DNA of 64,000 nt from UBA1219 sp045601425 (GTDB lineage: Bacteria; Bacteroidota; Bacteroidia; Bacteroidales; P3), in NCBI GenBank assembly GCA_045601425.1, contig JAZRZP010000034.1:62001-126000 (forward strand). Reading direction: 5' to 3'. Shown here piece by piece: positions 52,051-60,622 of the stretch. Position 1 is the stretch's first letter; each line of letters starts with the position of its first letter. The position numbers and the translations under genes are program-made. The notes under the pieces are model-generated. The model was not told the DNA's origin. It did not search any database and saw only the letters and a list, made by a program, of their open reading frames with translations.

Positions 52051-53217
52051 TCAGCTGAATAAGTCCTTCATTCTGGAGAAGAATCCGCGTTCCTGTTTTG
52101 ACGGTGATGGCTGGAAATTTGCAGAGTTGCGGAGTTTTTCGAGCAATTCGCGTTCTTCCTTGTTGGCAGATTTTGGTATCCAAACGTTTATGTTCACGAG
52201 CATGTCGCCCTTGCCGTATCCGTTCACGTCGGGGAGTCCCTTGCCGTGGAGGCGGAGTATCTTGCCGGATTGTGTGCCGGGGTCTATTTTCACGCGGACT
52301 TTTCCCTGTAGCGCGGGTATTTCTATCGAAGTGCCGAGTATGGCATCCGGAATGGTGATGAATGCGTTGTAGAGGATGTTGTTGTCTTGGCGTTCGAAGG
52401 TTTCGTGCGGAATTTCCTCGATTTGGACTATGAGGTCGCCGGGGATTCCGTCGTGAGGTGCGGCATGACCTTTGCCGCTCATTGAGAACTGCATTCCGGT
52501 GGCGACGCCGGCAGGAATGTTCACGGTGATGATTTCTTCAGACTGGATGATTCCTTCGCCGTAACAGTCGGGGCATTTGGTTTTTATGCTTTTTCCAGTT
52601 CCGCCGCAGTGCGGGCAAACCGATTGAGTCTGCATTTGTCCGAGTATGGTGCGTCGTGTTTCCACAACCACACCGCTGCCGTGGCAGTGGCTGCAGGTTT
52701 CCATGTCGCTGTTTTTGGCACCGCTGCCGTTGCACGACTTGCAGGGGACGTATTTCTTCACTTTGTATTTTTTTTCGCAGCCGGTGGCAATTTCTTCGAG
52801 GGTGAGTTTGGCTTTGATGCGAAGGTTTCCGCCTTGTTGTCTCGGACGGCGGTAGTTCTGCTGGCGTCCGCTGCTGAAACCACCGAAACCTCCGAAGCCG
52901 CCACTTCCGCCGAAGAGGTCGCCGAAAATGCTTCCGAATTGAGAGAAAATGTCGTCCATGCTCATGCCGCCGCCACCACCGAAGCCCTGTCCATTGACGC
53001 CGGCGTGGCCGAACTGGTCGTAACGCGAGCGTTTGTCGGGATTGCTGAGTACGTCGTAAGCTTCGGCAGCTTCCTTGAATTTTTCTTCGGCTTCCTTGTC
53101 GCCCGGATTGCGGTCGGGGTGGTATTTCAAAGCCAGTTTGCGATAAGCTTTCTTCAACTCATCGGCAGAAGCGTTCTTGTCAACGCCCAATATTTCATAA
53201 TAGTCTCTTTGTGCCAT
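52051..53217 (-). CDS. dnaJ: chaperone DnaJ (Hsp40)
   Basis: The co-chaperone that stimulates DnaK. It has the full type I layout: J domain with HPD at 33-35, a Gly/Phe-rich linker at about 70-125 (GFGGGGGMSMDD, SGGFGGFGGF), four zinc-binding repeats (CKSCNGSG, CSHCHGSG, CPHCGGTG, CPDCYGEG), then the substrate-binding C-terminal domains. The length is 388 residues. It follows grpE by 36 bases. dnaK itself is not in the window. Confidence 0.97.
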   Translation of the reverse strand: MAQRDYYEILGVDKNASADELKKAYRKLALKYHPDRNPGDKEAEEKFKEAAEAYDVLSNPDKRSRYDQFGHAGVNGQGFGGGGGMSMDDIFSQFGSIFGDLFGGSGGFGGFGGFSSGRQQNYRRPRQQGGNLRIKAKLTLEEIATGCEKKYKVKKYVPCKSCNGSGAKNSDMETCSHCHGSGVVVETRRTILGQMQTQSVCPHCGGTGKSIKTKCPDCYGEGIIQSEEIITVNIPAGVATGMQFSMSGKGHAAPHDGIPGDLIVQIEEIPHETFERQDNNILYNAFITIPDAILGTSIEIPALQGKVRVKIDPGTQSGKILRLHGKGLPDVNGYGKGDMLVNINVWIPKSANKEERELLEKLRNSANFQPSPSKQERGFFSRMKDLFS

Positions 53218-53253
53218 TTAATTTGTGTGATTTTCGCGGGCCGTTATTTATGT

Positions 53254-53823
53254 TTATATGGCTACGACAACTTTTGCGTAGCGTATAACTTTGTCGTTCA
53301 GGAAGTAACCTTTTTCCACGACGTCGACGACTGTGCCTTTTTGAGCTTCGTCGGTGGCAGGGAACTGCGTTATGGCTTCGTGGAGGTCTTCGTTGAATTT
53401 TTCGCCTTTGGCTTCGATGGCTTTCAGGCCTTTTTGCTGGAGGGTGTTCATGAGTTTGTTGTAAATGAGCTGCATTCCTTCTTTGGCCGATTCGTCGGTG
53501 GTGGCAAGCAGTGCGCGCTCGAAGTCGTCGACGATGGGCAGTATGGCTTTAATGGTTTCCTGTGCACCGTAAATGAGGAGGTCGTTTTTTTCCTTGGCGG
53601 TACGCTTGCGGTAGTTCTCGTACTCGGAGTATGTTCGCAAGTATTTGTCGTTGAGTTCGTTGAGCTTTTCGCCTAATTCCTGTATTTGGGTTTCGTCGGC
53701 CGATTTCTTGCAGTTTTTCTTCTCCTTTTTGTCTTTTTTGGGAGTTTCCTGTTGTTCCTGATTCTGTGTATTTTCCTGATTCTGTACTGTTTCTTGATTC
53801 TGTGTTTGTTCTTTATCTTCCAT
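53254..53823 (-). CDS. grpE: nucleotide exchange factor GrpE
   Basis: The ADP-release factor for DnaK. From the ATG at 53823 it has 189 residues: an unusual Gln/Asn/Glu-rich head with repeated NQE units (residues 5-30), a Lys-rich segment, the long dimerising coiled coil (LGEKLNELNDKYLRTYSEYENYRKR) and the beta-wing domain ending in VVDVVEKGYFLNDKVIRYAKV. Longer in-frame starts (53907 and 53946) would overlap the upstream ostA gene or its end and look basic and non-native. Confidence 0.93.
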   Translation of the reverse strand: MEDKEQTQNQETVQNQENTQNQEQQETPKKDKKEKKNCKKSADETQIQELGEKLNELNDKYLRTYSEYENYRKRTAKEKNDLLIYGAQETIKAILPIVDDFERALLATTDESAKEGMQLIYNKLMNTLQQKGLKAIEAKGEKFNEDLHEAITQFPATDEAQKGTVVDVVEKGYFLNDKVIRYAKVVVAI

Positions 53824-53911
53824 TGTCAGTCTGTTTTTAATTTTTTTTAAAAATCTGCTGTTTTTCAAGGGTGTCAATTTTTTTGCCAAAGCTGACGGTC
53901 GTGACATATTG

Positions 53912-55456
53912 TCATTTTTTTTCATTGTTTGCTGACGGAATTTCATGCCATGTGTAAATGTCGTCCTTTTTTGCCGGGCGGAAGTCGCCGAACCACCGGA
54001 ACCCTTTTATGAACTTTTTGTCGTCGGGGAGTTGCAATACGGGGTAGCACTGCATGTCGGGTTTTATGTAGGTGGCGACGCGGTAGGGTTTGCGGTCTTT
54101 GAAGTAGATGCGCATGTCGGAGCCGATTCCGACATTTACGCCGATCAGTGCCTGCGAGCTGTCGGGCTGGTCTTCGGTGAGGTAGTAGACCGACTGTGCG
54201 TTTCCGAGCACATCGGCGTAGGTGGGTTCGCCATCGCTGAAATATACGATGCTGTTTTTGCCCTTAATCTGGTTGTACTGCAGTGTGTCGACGGATTCTA
54301 TGATGAAAGCGTTGCTCCGGAGCCGGATGTTTTTTGCTCCTGACGTGTCGAGTTTTATCATGATGGTGTCGGCGGTGCACTGTTCGTTTCCGTACCATGC
54401 AATGGGGTTGCGGTAAAGTGTTATCAGAGAGTCGTTTATGTCGTAGAATGCAGAGTCGCACAGACCTTGGAAATCTTCGCGGAAAAGTTTTACGTGATGG
54501 AATGCCGATACGTCTTTGAAGGAGTTGGTGTCGTCGGTGTGAGCGTAGATGGTGTCGGAGTGCATGAAGAGAGTGTCTTTTTTGTCGTTGACGAACATGG
54601 CGGTGGCTTTTACCGTAACGAAATTGTAGTGGCGGTATTCGTCGGTTTCGGCATAGTGTCCGGTACAGATGACGTTGTTGGTTGAATCCCAAAGGTTTAC
54701 ATTGTTTCTGGCGATGCCGAACTTCTGCCTGCGGTAGTAGTCGAGGGTGTCGCACCGCAAAACCTGACTTCCGCTTCTGACGGAGGACTGACGGTTTGAG
54801 GAGGAATGTCCGTCGGAAGTGTTGTAGGAGCCGGATTCGCTGTATATCACTGTGCTGTCGCTGTATATGTAGGTTGGACCGTAAAAGACGGCTGTGTTTG
54901 TGTTGGTGTTGTAAGTCATTGTGTCGGTGTATATTACCGAAAGGGAATCGCTGAGGACAACGCTGTCGCAAATGAAAAACTCGTTAAGGTTCGAGTAATA
55001 GAGACCGTTTTTGCTGTCGAGGGTATTGTTCTTGTTCACGGCGTGTCCGTGTTTGGTGTACCGGGCAGTGGAAGTGTTGCGGTCGTAGGATAGGTATGTG
55101 GTCAGGAGCGAAGTGGCACCGTCGATGAGCAGTACTTCTTCCCCCCATATTTCGATGATGCGGGTGTCTCCGTTGTAGAAGAGTTTGTCACCGAAAATGG
55201 TGGTGGTGTCGGAAAGTTCGATTACGATGTTCCGGAAAGCGGTGAAGTTGTTCTTTCGGGTGTCGAAATGGGCAGAATCGGAATTCAGTACCATGCCTTC
55301 ATGGGTTGCCCGCACCGATTTGTAAAGAATCCATACGTCGGGGTTCTTTGAATTGCGGGTTCCCATACCAGACTGATATTCAATGAGTTTTTGGGAAAAA
55401 GCGTTCACGCAGAGTATGGTGAAAAGTACTGTTGTGACAAATTTTTTAAGATGCAT
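53912..55456 (-). CDS. OstA/LptA-like periplasmic LPS-transport protein
   Basis: A 514-residue secreted protein (signal peptide FVTTVLFTILCVNAFSQ) built of short repeated beta-strand units with Asp-rich turns, as in the OstA/LptA/LptD-N fold that bridges lipopolysaccharide through the periplasm: VLNSDSAHFDTRKNNFTAFRNI, TTIFGDKLFYNGDTRI, TLDSKNGLYYSNLNEFFIC. It is longer than enterobacterial LptA, which is usual in Bacteroidota. It heads the run that continues with grpE, dnaJ and cvpA. It ends in HEIPSANNEKK. Confidence 0.85.
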   Translation of the reverse strand: MHLKKFVTTVLFTILCVNAFSQKLIEYQSGMGTRNSKNPDVWILYKSVRATHEGMVLNSDSAHFDTRKNNFTAFRNIVIELSDTTTIFGDKLFYNGDTRIIEIWGEEVLLIDGATSLLTTYLSYDRNTSTARYTKHGHAVNKNNTLDSKNGLYYSNLNEFFICDSVVLSDSLSVIYTDTMTYNTNTNTAVFYGPTYIYSDSTVIYSESGSYNTSDGHSSSNRQSSVRSGSQVLRCDTLDYYRRQKFGIARNNVNLWDSTNNVICTGHYAETDEYRHYNFVTVKATAMFVNDKKDTLFMHSDTIYAHTDDTNSFKDVSAFHHVKLFREDFQGLCDSAFYDINDSLITLYRNPIAWYGNEQCTADTIMIKLDTSGAKNIRLRSNAFIIESVDTLQYNQIKGKNSIVYFSDGEPTYADVLGNAQSVYYLTEDQPDSSQALIGVNVGIGSDMRIYFKDRKPYRVATYIKPDMQCYPVLQLPDDKKFIKGFRWFGDFRPAKKDDIYTWHEIPSANNEKK

Positions 55457-55476
55457 TTTTATCGTTTTTCATTTTG

Positions 55477-55484
55477 CAAAAGTA
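55477..55484 (-). promoter_or_regulatory. -7 promoter element for the ostA-grpE-dnaJ-cvpA run
   Basis: Minus strand TACTTTTG, 20 bases upstream of the start codon, back to back with the plus-strand promoter at 55547. Confidence 0.6.
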
Positions 55485-55522
55485 CTTAAATTTTTGCTCA
55501 TGACCAAATTTTCTTTGCAATC

Positions 55523-55554
55523 TTGTTTCTTTTCGTGAAAAAATCGTATTTTTG
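55523..55554 (+). promoter_or_regulatory. promoter for the membrane protein-mnmE-mltG run
   Basis: TTG at 55523-55525, 21-base spacer, then TATTTTTG at 55547-55554. Confidence 0.6.
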
Positions 55555-55575
55555 CAAATTCAAAAACAGGTGAGT

Positions 55576-56076
55576 ATGACGGTAAAAAACTATCCTTCGA
55601 AAGTGAAAAGACAGGCACTATTGTCTTGTATTGTCGGAGCTTTGTTGCTGATATTCAGCGCTTTGACTCAATTTTTACGAAACTTTAATTTTATGCTTGA
55701 AGATGAGAAAAAGCAGATGATACTTGTCGTTGCTGCCGTTTTTCTGGCGGTATTTCAGTATGTTTACCTGCGTACCATTATGAAACGGCGTCTGCAGCGG
55801 GCTACATATTCGACTTTCGAGGAACGCATAGGTGTTTATTATCGAGAAAACGTTCTTGCATACTGGATTTCGGTTTTGGTGCTGCTCCTAATGTCAGTGA
55901 TAGGTCTTTTTGTGGACAATACGTTGCTTGTGGGGCTGGTGGCACTTATGCTGGTCTTTTCGATAATGATTCTGAATCCGGATCCGTGTCGCATGAAAAT
56001 AGACCTGAATCTTACCGATGAAGAAGTGGCAAAGGTGTATGGAGACAAATGGAACGAAGTTGAGGAGAAAAATTGA
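55576..56076 (+). CDS. four-helix membrane protein of unknown function
   Basis: From the ATG at 55576 it encodes 166 residues with four hydrophobic segments: LLSCIVGALLLIFSALTQFL, QMILVVAAVFLAVFQYVYL, AYWISVLVLLLMSVIGLFV and TLLVGLVALMLVFSIMIL, then a charged cytoplasmic tail. I do not recognise the family. The TTG at 55552 in the same frame lies inside the promoter and is rejected. It ends two bases before the mnmE start. Confidence 0.7.
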   Translation: MTVKNYPSKVKRQALLSCIVGALLLIFSALTQFLRNFNFMLEDEKKQMILVVAAVFLAVFQYVYLRTIMKRRLQRATYSTFEERIGVYYRENVLAYWISVLVLLLMSVIGLFVDNTLLVGLVALMLVFSIMILNPDPCRMKIDLNLTDEEVAKVYGDKWNEVEEKN

Positions 56077-56078
56077 TT

Positions 56079-57458
56079 ATGCAGAATAGGGAAACGATAT
56101 GTGCGTTGTCAACTCCTGCCGGTGTGGGTGGCATAGCGGTAATAAGAATTTCCGGACCGGAAACTTTGGAGATATGCAACGGCCTGCTGTTCAGTAGGAT
56201 AGGAGAGAAGGTTGCAGAACGGTTAAGACCGAATATGGCCCGTTTCTGCTGCTTCGGTTGCGGAAAAGAATTCGTGGATGAAGTCGTTGCGACATATTTC
56301 AAGGCACCGCATTCCTACACGGGAGAAGATGTTTTGGAAATATCGTGTCACGGTTCGGTTTACGTGCAGAAAAAAATTCTGGAGACTGTCATTGCGAGAG
56401 GTGCCAGACTGGCGGAACCGGGCGAATTCACCATGAGGGCTTTCCTTTCCGGAAAACTTGACCTGTCGCAGGCTGAAGCCGTGGCCGACCTTATAGATTC
56501 CAAGTCCGAAATGGCACATCGTCTGGCTGTAAATCAGCTGCGTGGCGGGTTTTCAAAGCGACTGTCGGAGCTGAGGCAAAAGTTCGTCGACATTTCTGCA
56601 CTGCTCGAATTGGAGTTGGATTTTAGCGACGAAGACGTGGAATTTGCTGATAGGAATGCTTTAATTAATACGCTTCAATATATTGAAAACGAGATTGATG
56701 TGCTTTTGAAATCCTTTAAGTCGGGGAATGCCTTGAAGAATGGTGTCCCGGTGGCGATAATAGGTAAACCGAATGTCGGAAAATCCACTCTCCTGAATGC
56801 CCTGCTTGACGAGGACAGAGCCATCGTTTCCGATACTCCCGGCACCACGCGAGATACCATTGAGGACACTGTCGTATTCGATGGGATAACCTTCCGTTTC
56901 ATAGATACAGCGGGAATACGCAGTAGCTGCGATGAAATTGAAAATTTCGGCATAGAGCGGACTTTCAAGGCCGTAGAAAAGGCACAGATTGTGCTGTACA
57001 TGGTCGATGCGGCAAACGGCGACACCGACGGTACGGTCAGGGAAATAGAAGATTTCCGTAAAAACGAAATCCTTGCCGACAAGACTTTCTTTGCAGTGGC
57101 GAATAAAACAGATATTTCCACGGCGGAAAATCTGTCGCCGGAAGGTGTTGAGGTATTGAGGATTTCGGCAAAGAATAAAGATGGTATTACGTTGATTATA
57201 AACAGATTGACAGGTTTATTTAAAGAAGGGCTTGATAATGATGGAACGATGCTTACAAATCTGCGGCACTATGAAGCCATGTCGAAACTGAAAGAATCGG
57301 TTTTGTGTATCAGAAATGGTCTGAATCAGGGTATTGCAGGTGATCTGGTGATGGTTGACATACGTCAGGCTTTGTATTACATCGGTCTGATAACCGGCGA
57401 GGTATCGACGGATGAAATACTCGGTACCATTTTCGGACGGTTCTGTATCGGGAAATAA
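56079..57458 (+). CDS. mnmE: tRNA uridine-5-carboxymethylaminomethyl synthesis GTPase MnmE
   Basis: With MnmG it modifies the wobble uridine of certain tRNAs. The N-terminal folate-binding domain begins TICALSTPAGVGGIAVIRISG. The helical domain is interrupted by the G domain at about 220-375: G1 GKPNVGKST, G2 TTRD, G3 DTAGIR and G4 NKTD. The C-terminus FGRFCIGK carries the catalytic cysteine in its usual place. The length is 459 residues. The ATG at 56079 is preferred to an in-frame TTG two codons earlier. Confidence 0.96.
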   Translation: MQNRETICALSTPAGVGGIAVIRISGPETLEICNGLLFSRIGEKVAERLRPNMARFCCFGCGKEFVDEVVATYFKAPHSYTGEDVLEISCHGSVYVQKKILETVIARGARLAEPGEFTMRAFLSGKLDLSQAEAVADLIDSKSEMAHRLAVNQLRGGFSKRLSELRQKFVDISALLELELDFSDEDVEFADRNALINTLQYIENEIDVLLKSFKSGNALKNGVPVAIIGKPNVGKSTLLNALLDEDRAIVSDTPGTTRDTIEDTVVFDGITFRFIDTAGIRSSCDEIENFGIERTFKAVEKAQIVLYMVDAANGDTDGTVREIEDFRKNEILADKTFFAVANKTDISTAENLSPEGVEVLRISAKNKDGITLIINRLTGLFKEGLDNDGTMLTNLRHYEAMSKLKESVLCIRNGLNQGIAGDLVMVDIRQALYYIGLITGEVSTDEILGTIFGRFCIGK

Positions 57459-57501
57459 ATTGCATTTTGCAGATATAAAAAAACAAATAATATAGTGTAA
57501 C

Positions 57502-58437
57502 ATGAAAATTTCTGTCGTAGAACCACTGGGAATCAGTGAATTGAAATTCAAGGAATTGCAAAAAGAATTTGAAGGTAAGGGACACGAGTTCGTGTATTTT
57601 CTCGACCGCAACGAAAATGCAGACGAGATGACCCGCCGGATAGGCGATGCCGACATAGCGGTACTCTCGAACATAAAACTTTCAGGAGAAACAATGGGGC
57701 GCTGTCCGAATCTGAAATTCCTGCCGGTGGCATTCACCGGACTTGACCACATTGATTTGGATTATTGTAATGCTCACAATATTAAGGTTTTGAATGCTTC
57801 TGGCTATTCTACAGTAGCAGTAAGTGAACTCGCAATAGGGCTCATGCTTGATGTGTTCCGAAAGATAACGGCTTTCGACGGGACAATACGCAAAGGAGGC
57901 ATGCGAGGTGCATTTCTCGGCCGCGAATTGAAGGGTAAAACCGTCGGCGTTGTCGGCACGGGAGCCATCGGCACACAGGTTGTCCGTATATTGAAAGCCT
58001 TTGGCTGTGATGTTCTGGCATACAGCCGCTCCGAACGCGAAGAAGTGAAAAAACTCGGGGCAGAATACGTCTCGCTCAACGAACTGATGCAGAATTCCGA
58101 TATCGTAACACTTCACGTGCCGTTGAACGGAGAAACACGGCATCTTGTGGGAAAAGAGCAGCTTGCCCTCATGAAATCCACTGCCGTACTGATAAATACC
58201 GCACGAGGAAACGTCGTGGACATTGAAGAACTTGCACGACTGCTGAAAGCCGGCAAGATTGCAGGTGCAGGCGTTGACGTTTACGAAAACGAACCTCCGC
58301 TGCCCGAAAACCATCCTCTTTGCGGTGCCCCCAACTGCGTAATGGTTCCGCACATAGCCTACGCCACGCGTGAGGCCTTCGACATACGTGCCGACATAGT
58401 TATGAACAATATCCGTAAATATTTAGGAATCAATTAA
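57502..58437 (+). CDS. D-2-hydroxyacid dehydrogenase (phosphoglycerate-dehydrogenase-like)
   Basis: An NAD-dependent oxidoreductase of 311 residues. The Rossmann motif is VGVVGTGAIGTQVVRI. The catalytic triad regions are NTARGNVVD (Arg), DVYENEPPLP (Glu) and VPHIAYATREA (His). There is no C-terminal ACT domain, so serine-sensitive SerA is unlikely; glyoxylate, hydroxypyruvate or D-lactate-type substrates are all possible. It lies 43 bases after mnmE and 13 bases before mltG. Confidence 0.88.
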   Translation: MKISVVEPLGISELKFKELQKEFEGKGHEFVYFLDRNENADEMTRRIGDADIAVLSNIKLSGETMGRCPNLKFLPVAFTGLDHIDLDYCNAHNIKVLNASGYSTVAVSELAIGLMLDVFRKITAFDGTIRKGGMRGAFLGRELKGKTVGVVGTGAIGTQVVRILKAFGCDVLAYSRSEREEVKKLGAEYVSLNELMQNSDIVTLHVPLNGETRHLVGKEQLALMKSTAVLINTARGNVVDIEELARLLKAGKIAGAGVDVYENEPPLPENHPLCGAPNCVMVPHIAYATREAFDIRADIVMNNIRKYLGIN

Positions 58438-58450
58438 ATAACTTGTACAG

Positions 58451-59545
58451 ATGGAAGACGGGAATGCTGTTAATGCCGGTAATGAGGAAATGGTTGAAAA
58501 CAAACGGATTTCACAAAAGAAACGCCGTCGTAACATTGTGTTGCTTTCGGTGTTCGTGGCATTGCTGGTTGTCGGTGCAGTGGCATGGAAATGTTTGCTG
58601 AACGCCAACAGGCTGGCTGTTACTGAGGATACAGTGATATATATCCCTACCGGGGCTGATTACGGGTCAGCGGTTGATACCCTGATGGCTCACAACTGTC
58701 TGAAAGACACGGTGTTCTTCTCAAAACTTGCACGTTACAAAAAATACCCGTCGTATGTACGTCCGGGGAGATACCTGCTGAAACCCGATATGGATGTCAA
58801 TATGTTGCTGAACAAGCTGAAATCGGGCAATCAGGACCCTGTGCGCGTGACTATCGGGAAATTCCGTACGAAAGAATCTCTGGCGGGAAGGGTGTCGAAA
58901 AAGTTCGAATTCGATTCGCTGCAGCTACTCGCCGCACTGAACAGCGATTCGCTGATGAACACATTCGGCTGTTCTGCGGAAAATGCACTTGCCTTGTTCA
59001 CACAGAATACTTACGAAATATACTGGAATACCTCGCCCGAAAATTTTCTCGCACGCATGAAGACCGAAACCGACCGTTTTTGGAAGGGTGGACGCCATAA
59101 TAGTGCAAAAAAAATGGAAATGACGGTGAATGAGATTGTTACGCTTGCATCCATTGTTGAGGAGGAAACCAATAGGAATGACGAGAAAGCCGACATTGCC
59201 AGTGTTTACCTCAACCGTCTGAGAAAGGGAATGCTCCTGCAGGCCGACCCAACGGTAAAATTCGCTCTTCAGGATTTTGAAATCCGCAGGGTGCTCAACC
59301 GCCATCTTCAGTACGACAGTCCGTACAATACCTACATGTACAAGGGACTGCCTCCGGCTCCGATATGCATTCCGTCGCAAAAAACCATTGATGCGGTTTT
59401 GGAAAACAAAAAGACGGACTATCTTTATTTCTGCGCTAAAGAAGACTTTTCAGGATACCATAATTTCGCAAGGTCGGTGGAAGAACACAACGTCAATGCT
59501 GCGAAGTTCCGCAATGAACTGAACAAACGGAAGATATACAAATAA
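58451..59545 (+). CDS. mltG: endolytic murein transglycosylase MltG
   Basis: A membrane-anchored lytic transglycosylase that cuts nascent peptidoglycan and limits strand length. One transmembrane helix lies at about 29-49, a LysM-like region at 62-130, and the YceG catalytic block at 230-240 with the active-site Glu237 in LASIVEEET. The late motifs LQADPTVKFAL, YNTYMYKGLPPAPI and the final CAKEDFSGYHNFARSVEEHN are diagnostic. It ends the run and is followed by a perfect terminator, after which foreign sequence begins. Confidence 0.95.
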   Translation: MEDGNAVNAGNEEMVENKRISQKKRRRNIVLLSVFVALLVVGAVAWKCLLNANRLAVTEDTVIYIPTGADYGSAVDTLMAHNCLKDTVFFSKLARYKKYPSYVRPGRYLLKPDMDVNMLLNKLKSGNQDPVRVTIGKFRTKESLAGRVSKKFEFDSLQLLAALNSDSLMNTFGCSAENALALFTQNTYEIYWNTSPENFLARMKTETDRFWKGGRHNSAKKMEMTVNEIVTLASIVEEETNRNDEKADIASVYLNRLRKGMLLQADPTVKFALQDFEIRRVLNRHLQYDSPYNTYMYKGLPPAPICIPSQKTIDAVLENKKTDYLYFCAKEDFSGYHNFARSVEEHNVNAAKFRNELNKRKIYK

Positions 59546-59550
59546 TAAGA

Positions 59551-59582
59551 AAAGAGCCGGAAAAAATCCGGCTCTTTTCTCA
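59551..59582 (+). terminator. terminator after mltG
   Basis: AAAAGAGCCGGA / TCCGGCTCTTTT perfect 12-base stem with a 5-base A-rich loop and T-rich tail. It marks the left edge of the mobile-element remnant. Confidence 0.92.
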
Positions 59583-59585
59583 TAC

Positions 59586-60168
59586 TGCTCACTTCCATGA
59601 TAAACAACCAAAGGTTCTCCATTTTCATCAACTACTTTAGAAACAGAATAACTATAACTTTTGATAATTTGTTCAGCATAACCACTTGCTTTATCATACG
59701 AATCCTTATCAAAATGTTTCATTTCTTGTGCAGGAACGTGTGTCATAAAAGCAATACGAGGCATTCTATGATTTTTGGCTATATCATCGTGATCGTATGT
59801 TATGTTATAGTCCATAGTACTTGCTACATGAAATCCTATTGTTTTAGTATATATCTGCGATAAATTTTGTTTAGGACTTAAATAGCAATCTAAATGTGTA
59901 GCTCCTTCCTCTCTGATAAAATCTTTAATAGCATATAAAAATCCTTTCTTATAAGATGGATTAAGTGAAAATACACTTATCAGATTTCCATTAGGTTCTA
60001 TAGCAAAACCGCACAATCCATCATCACTTATAAAACATTTGCAATCAGAATAATCATCGTGCAAATCTACAAGTTCTCCATTCTTAAGGTAGTTTCTGTT
60101 TATCTCAAAAATGTTATGGAATAGTTTAGGATTTACTTCTCCTAATTTAAATGTACTTGTTTTATGAG
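59586..60168 (-). pseudogene. truncated polyvalent protein, GNAT-like domain plus start of an ART-PolyVal domain (copy B)
   Basis: Open frame directly downstream of the small gene at 60169-60360. It reads NPKLFHNIFEINRNYL, LHDDYSDCKCFISDDGL, a GNAT-like core (NGNLISVFSLNP, GFLYAIKDFIREEGATHLDCY, IYTKTIGFHVAS, PRIAFMTH) and then SKVVDENGEPLVVYHGS. The last phrase is the opening of the ADP-ribosyltransferase domain seen in phage polyvalent proteins. The frame then runs into the inverted mltG terminator, so the protein is cut off there. No ATG opens the frame; it lies in a different frame from the small gene before it. Confidence 0.65.
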
Positions 60169-60360
60169 TTAAATCAGTCCTGAAAGTAAACCCTGTGCCG
60201 CTGTTTTTGGAGAGAAGTCTTTCATGTATTGCTCCCAATCTGCGTTTGAATTCATCTGTTCTATCACTACTGTGGTATCTTTGCACATCTTCTTCAGACA
60301 ATCTTCTACTCTCTTCTTGTACTCTTCTAAAGTCATCTGTTGTTTCATATTCTCTTCCAT
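60169..60360 (-). CDS. small phage-type protein (copy B)
   Basis: A 63-residue acidic/basic helical protein beginning MEENMKQQMTLEEYKKRV and ending DFSPKTAAQGLLSGLI. It is 50-60 percent identical by eye to the 67-residue copy A at 61187-61390. Small proteins with a TLEEYK head and a SPxxAA tail are common in Bacteroidota phages and ICEs; their function is unknown to me. Differences between the two copies fall mostly at third positions of this frame, showing that the frame was under selection as protein. Confidence 0.65.
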   Translation of the reverse strand: MEENMKQQMTLEEYKKRVEDCLKKMCKDTTVVIEQMNSNADWEQYMKDFSPKTAAQGLLSGLI

Positions 60361-60393
60361 TGTATTTATTTTTAAATTGTTTAAAACTATTTT

Positions 60394-60431
60394 GTCTTAA
60401 TCCTTGTTTTAGTGGAAGTAGGTTTGTGAGT
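60394..60431. repeat. 38-bp direct repeat, copy 1 (CRISPR-repeat-like)
   Basis: Identical over 38 bases to 60974-61011. The plus strand begins GTCTTAATCC, so the minus strand ends GATTAAGAC, like the 3' end of many type I/III CRISPR repeats that yields the 8-nucleotide crRNA handle. Unit length (about 37) also fits. There are no neighbouring repeats at spacer distance. Confidence 0.85.
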
Positions 60432-60622
60432 GCATGGTTTTTTTTCATTAAAATATTTTATATCTGTATCAAATATATTCATGAGTAAAATATTTTAATA
60501 AAAAAACTTGTAGTGACTATGACCCCTTTTCTACTATTGTGGGAATAATTTTAATTCTGTTGCCAGGTAGTATTATTAAACTACCCCGAGTCTTAGCTCA
60601 GGTATGTTTTCAGCAAAGATTC

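Noticed and set aside
59450..59585. Continuation of the polyvalent-protein frame through the mltG terminator into antisense mltG
   Set aside because: The translation past 59585 is the reverse of the terminator and of mltG and is not protein-like; the phage gene is truncated here.
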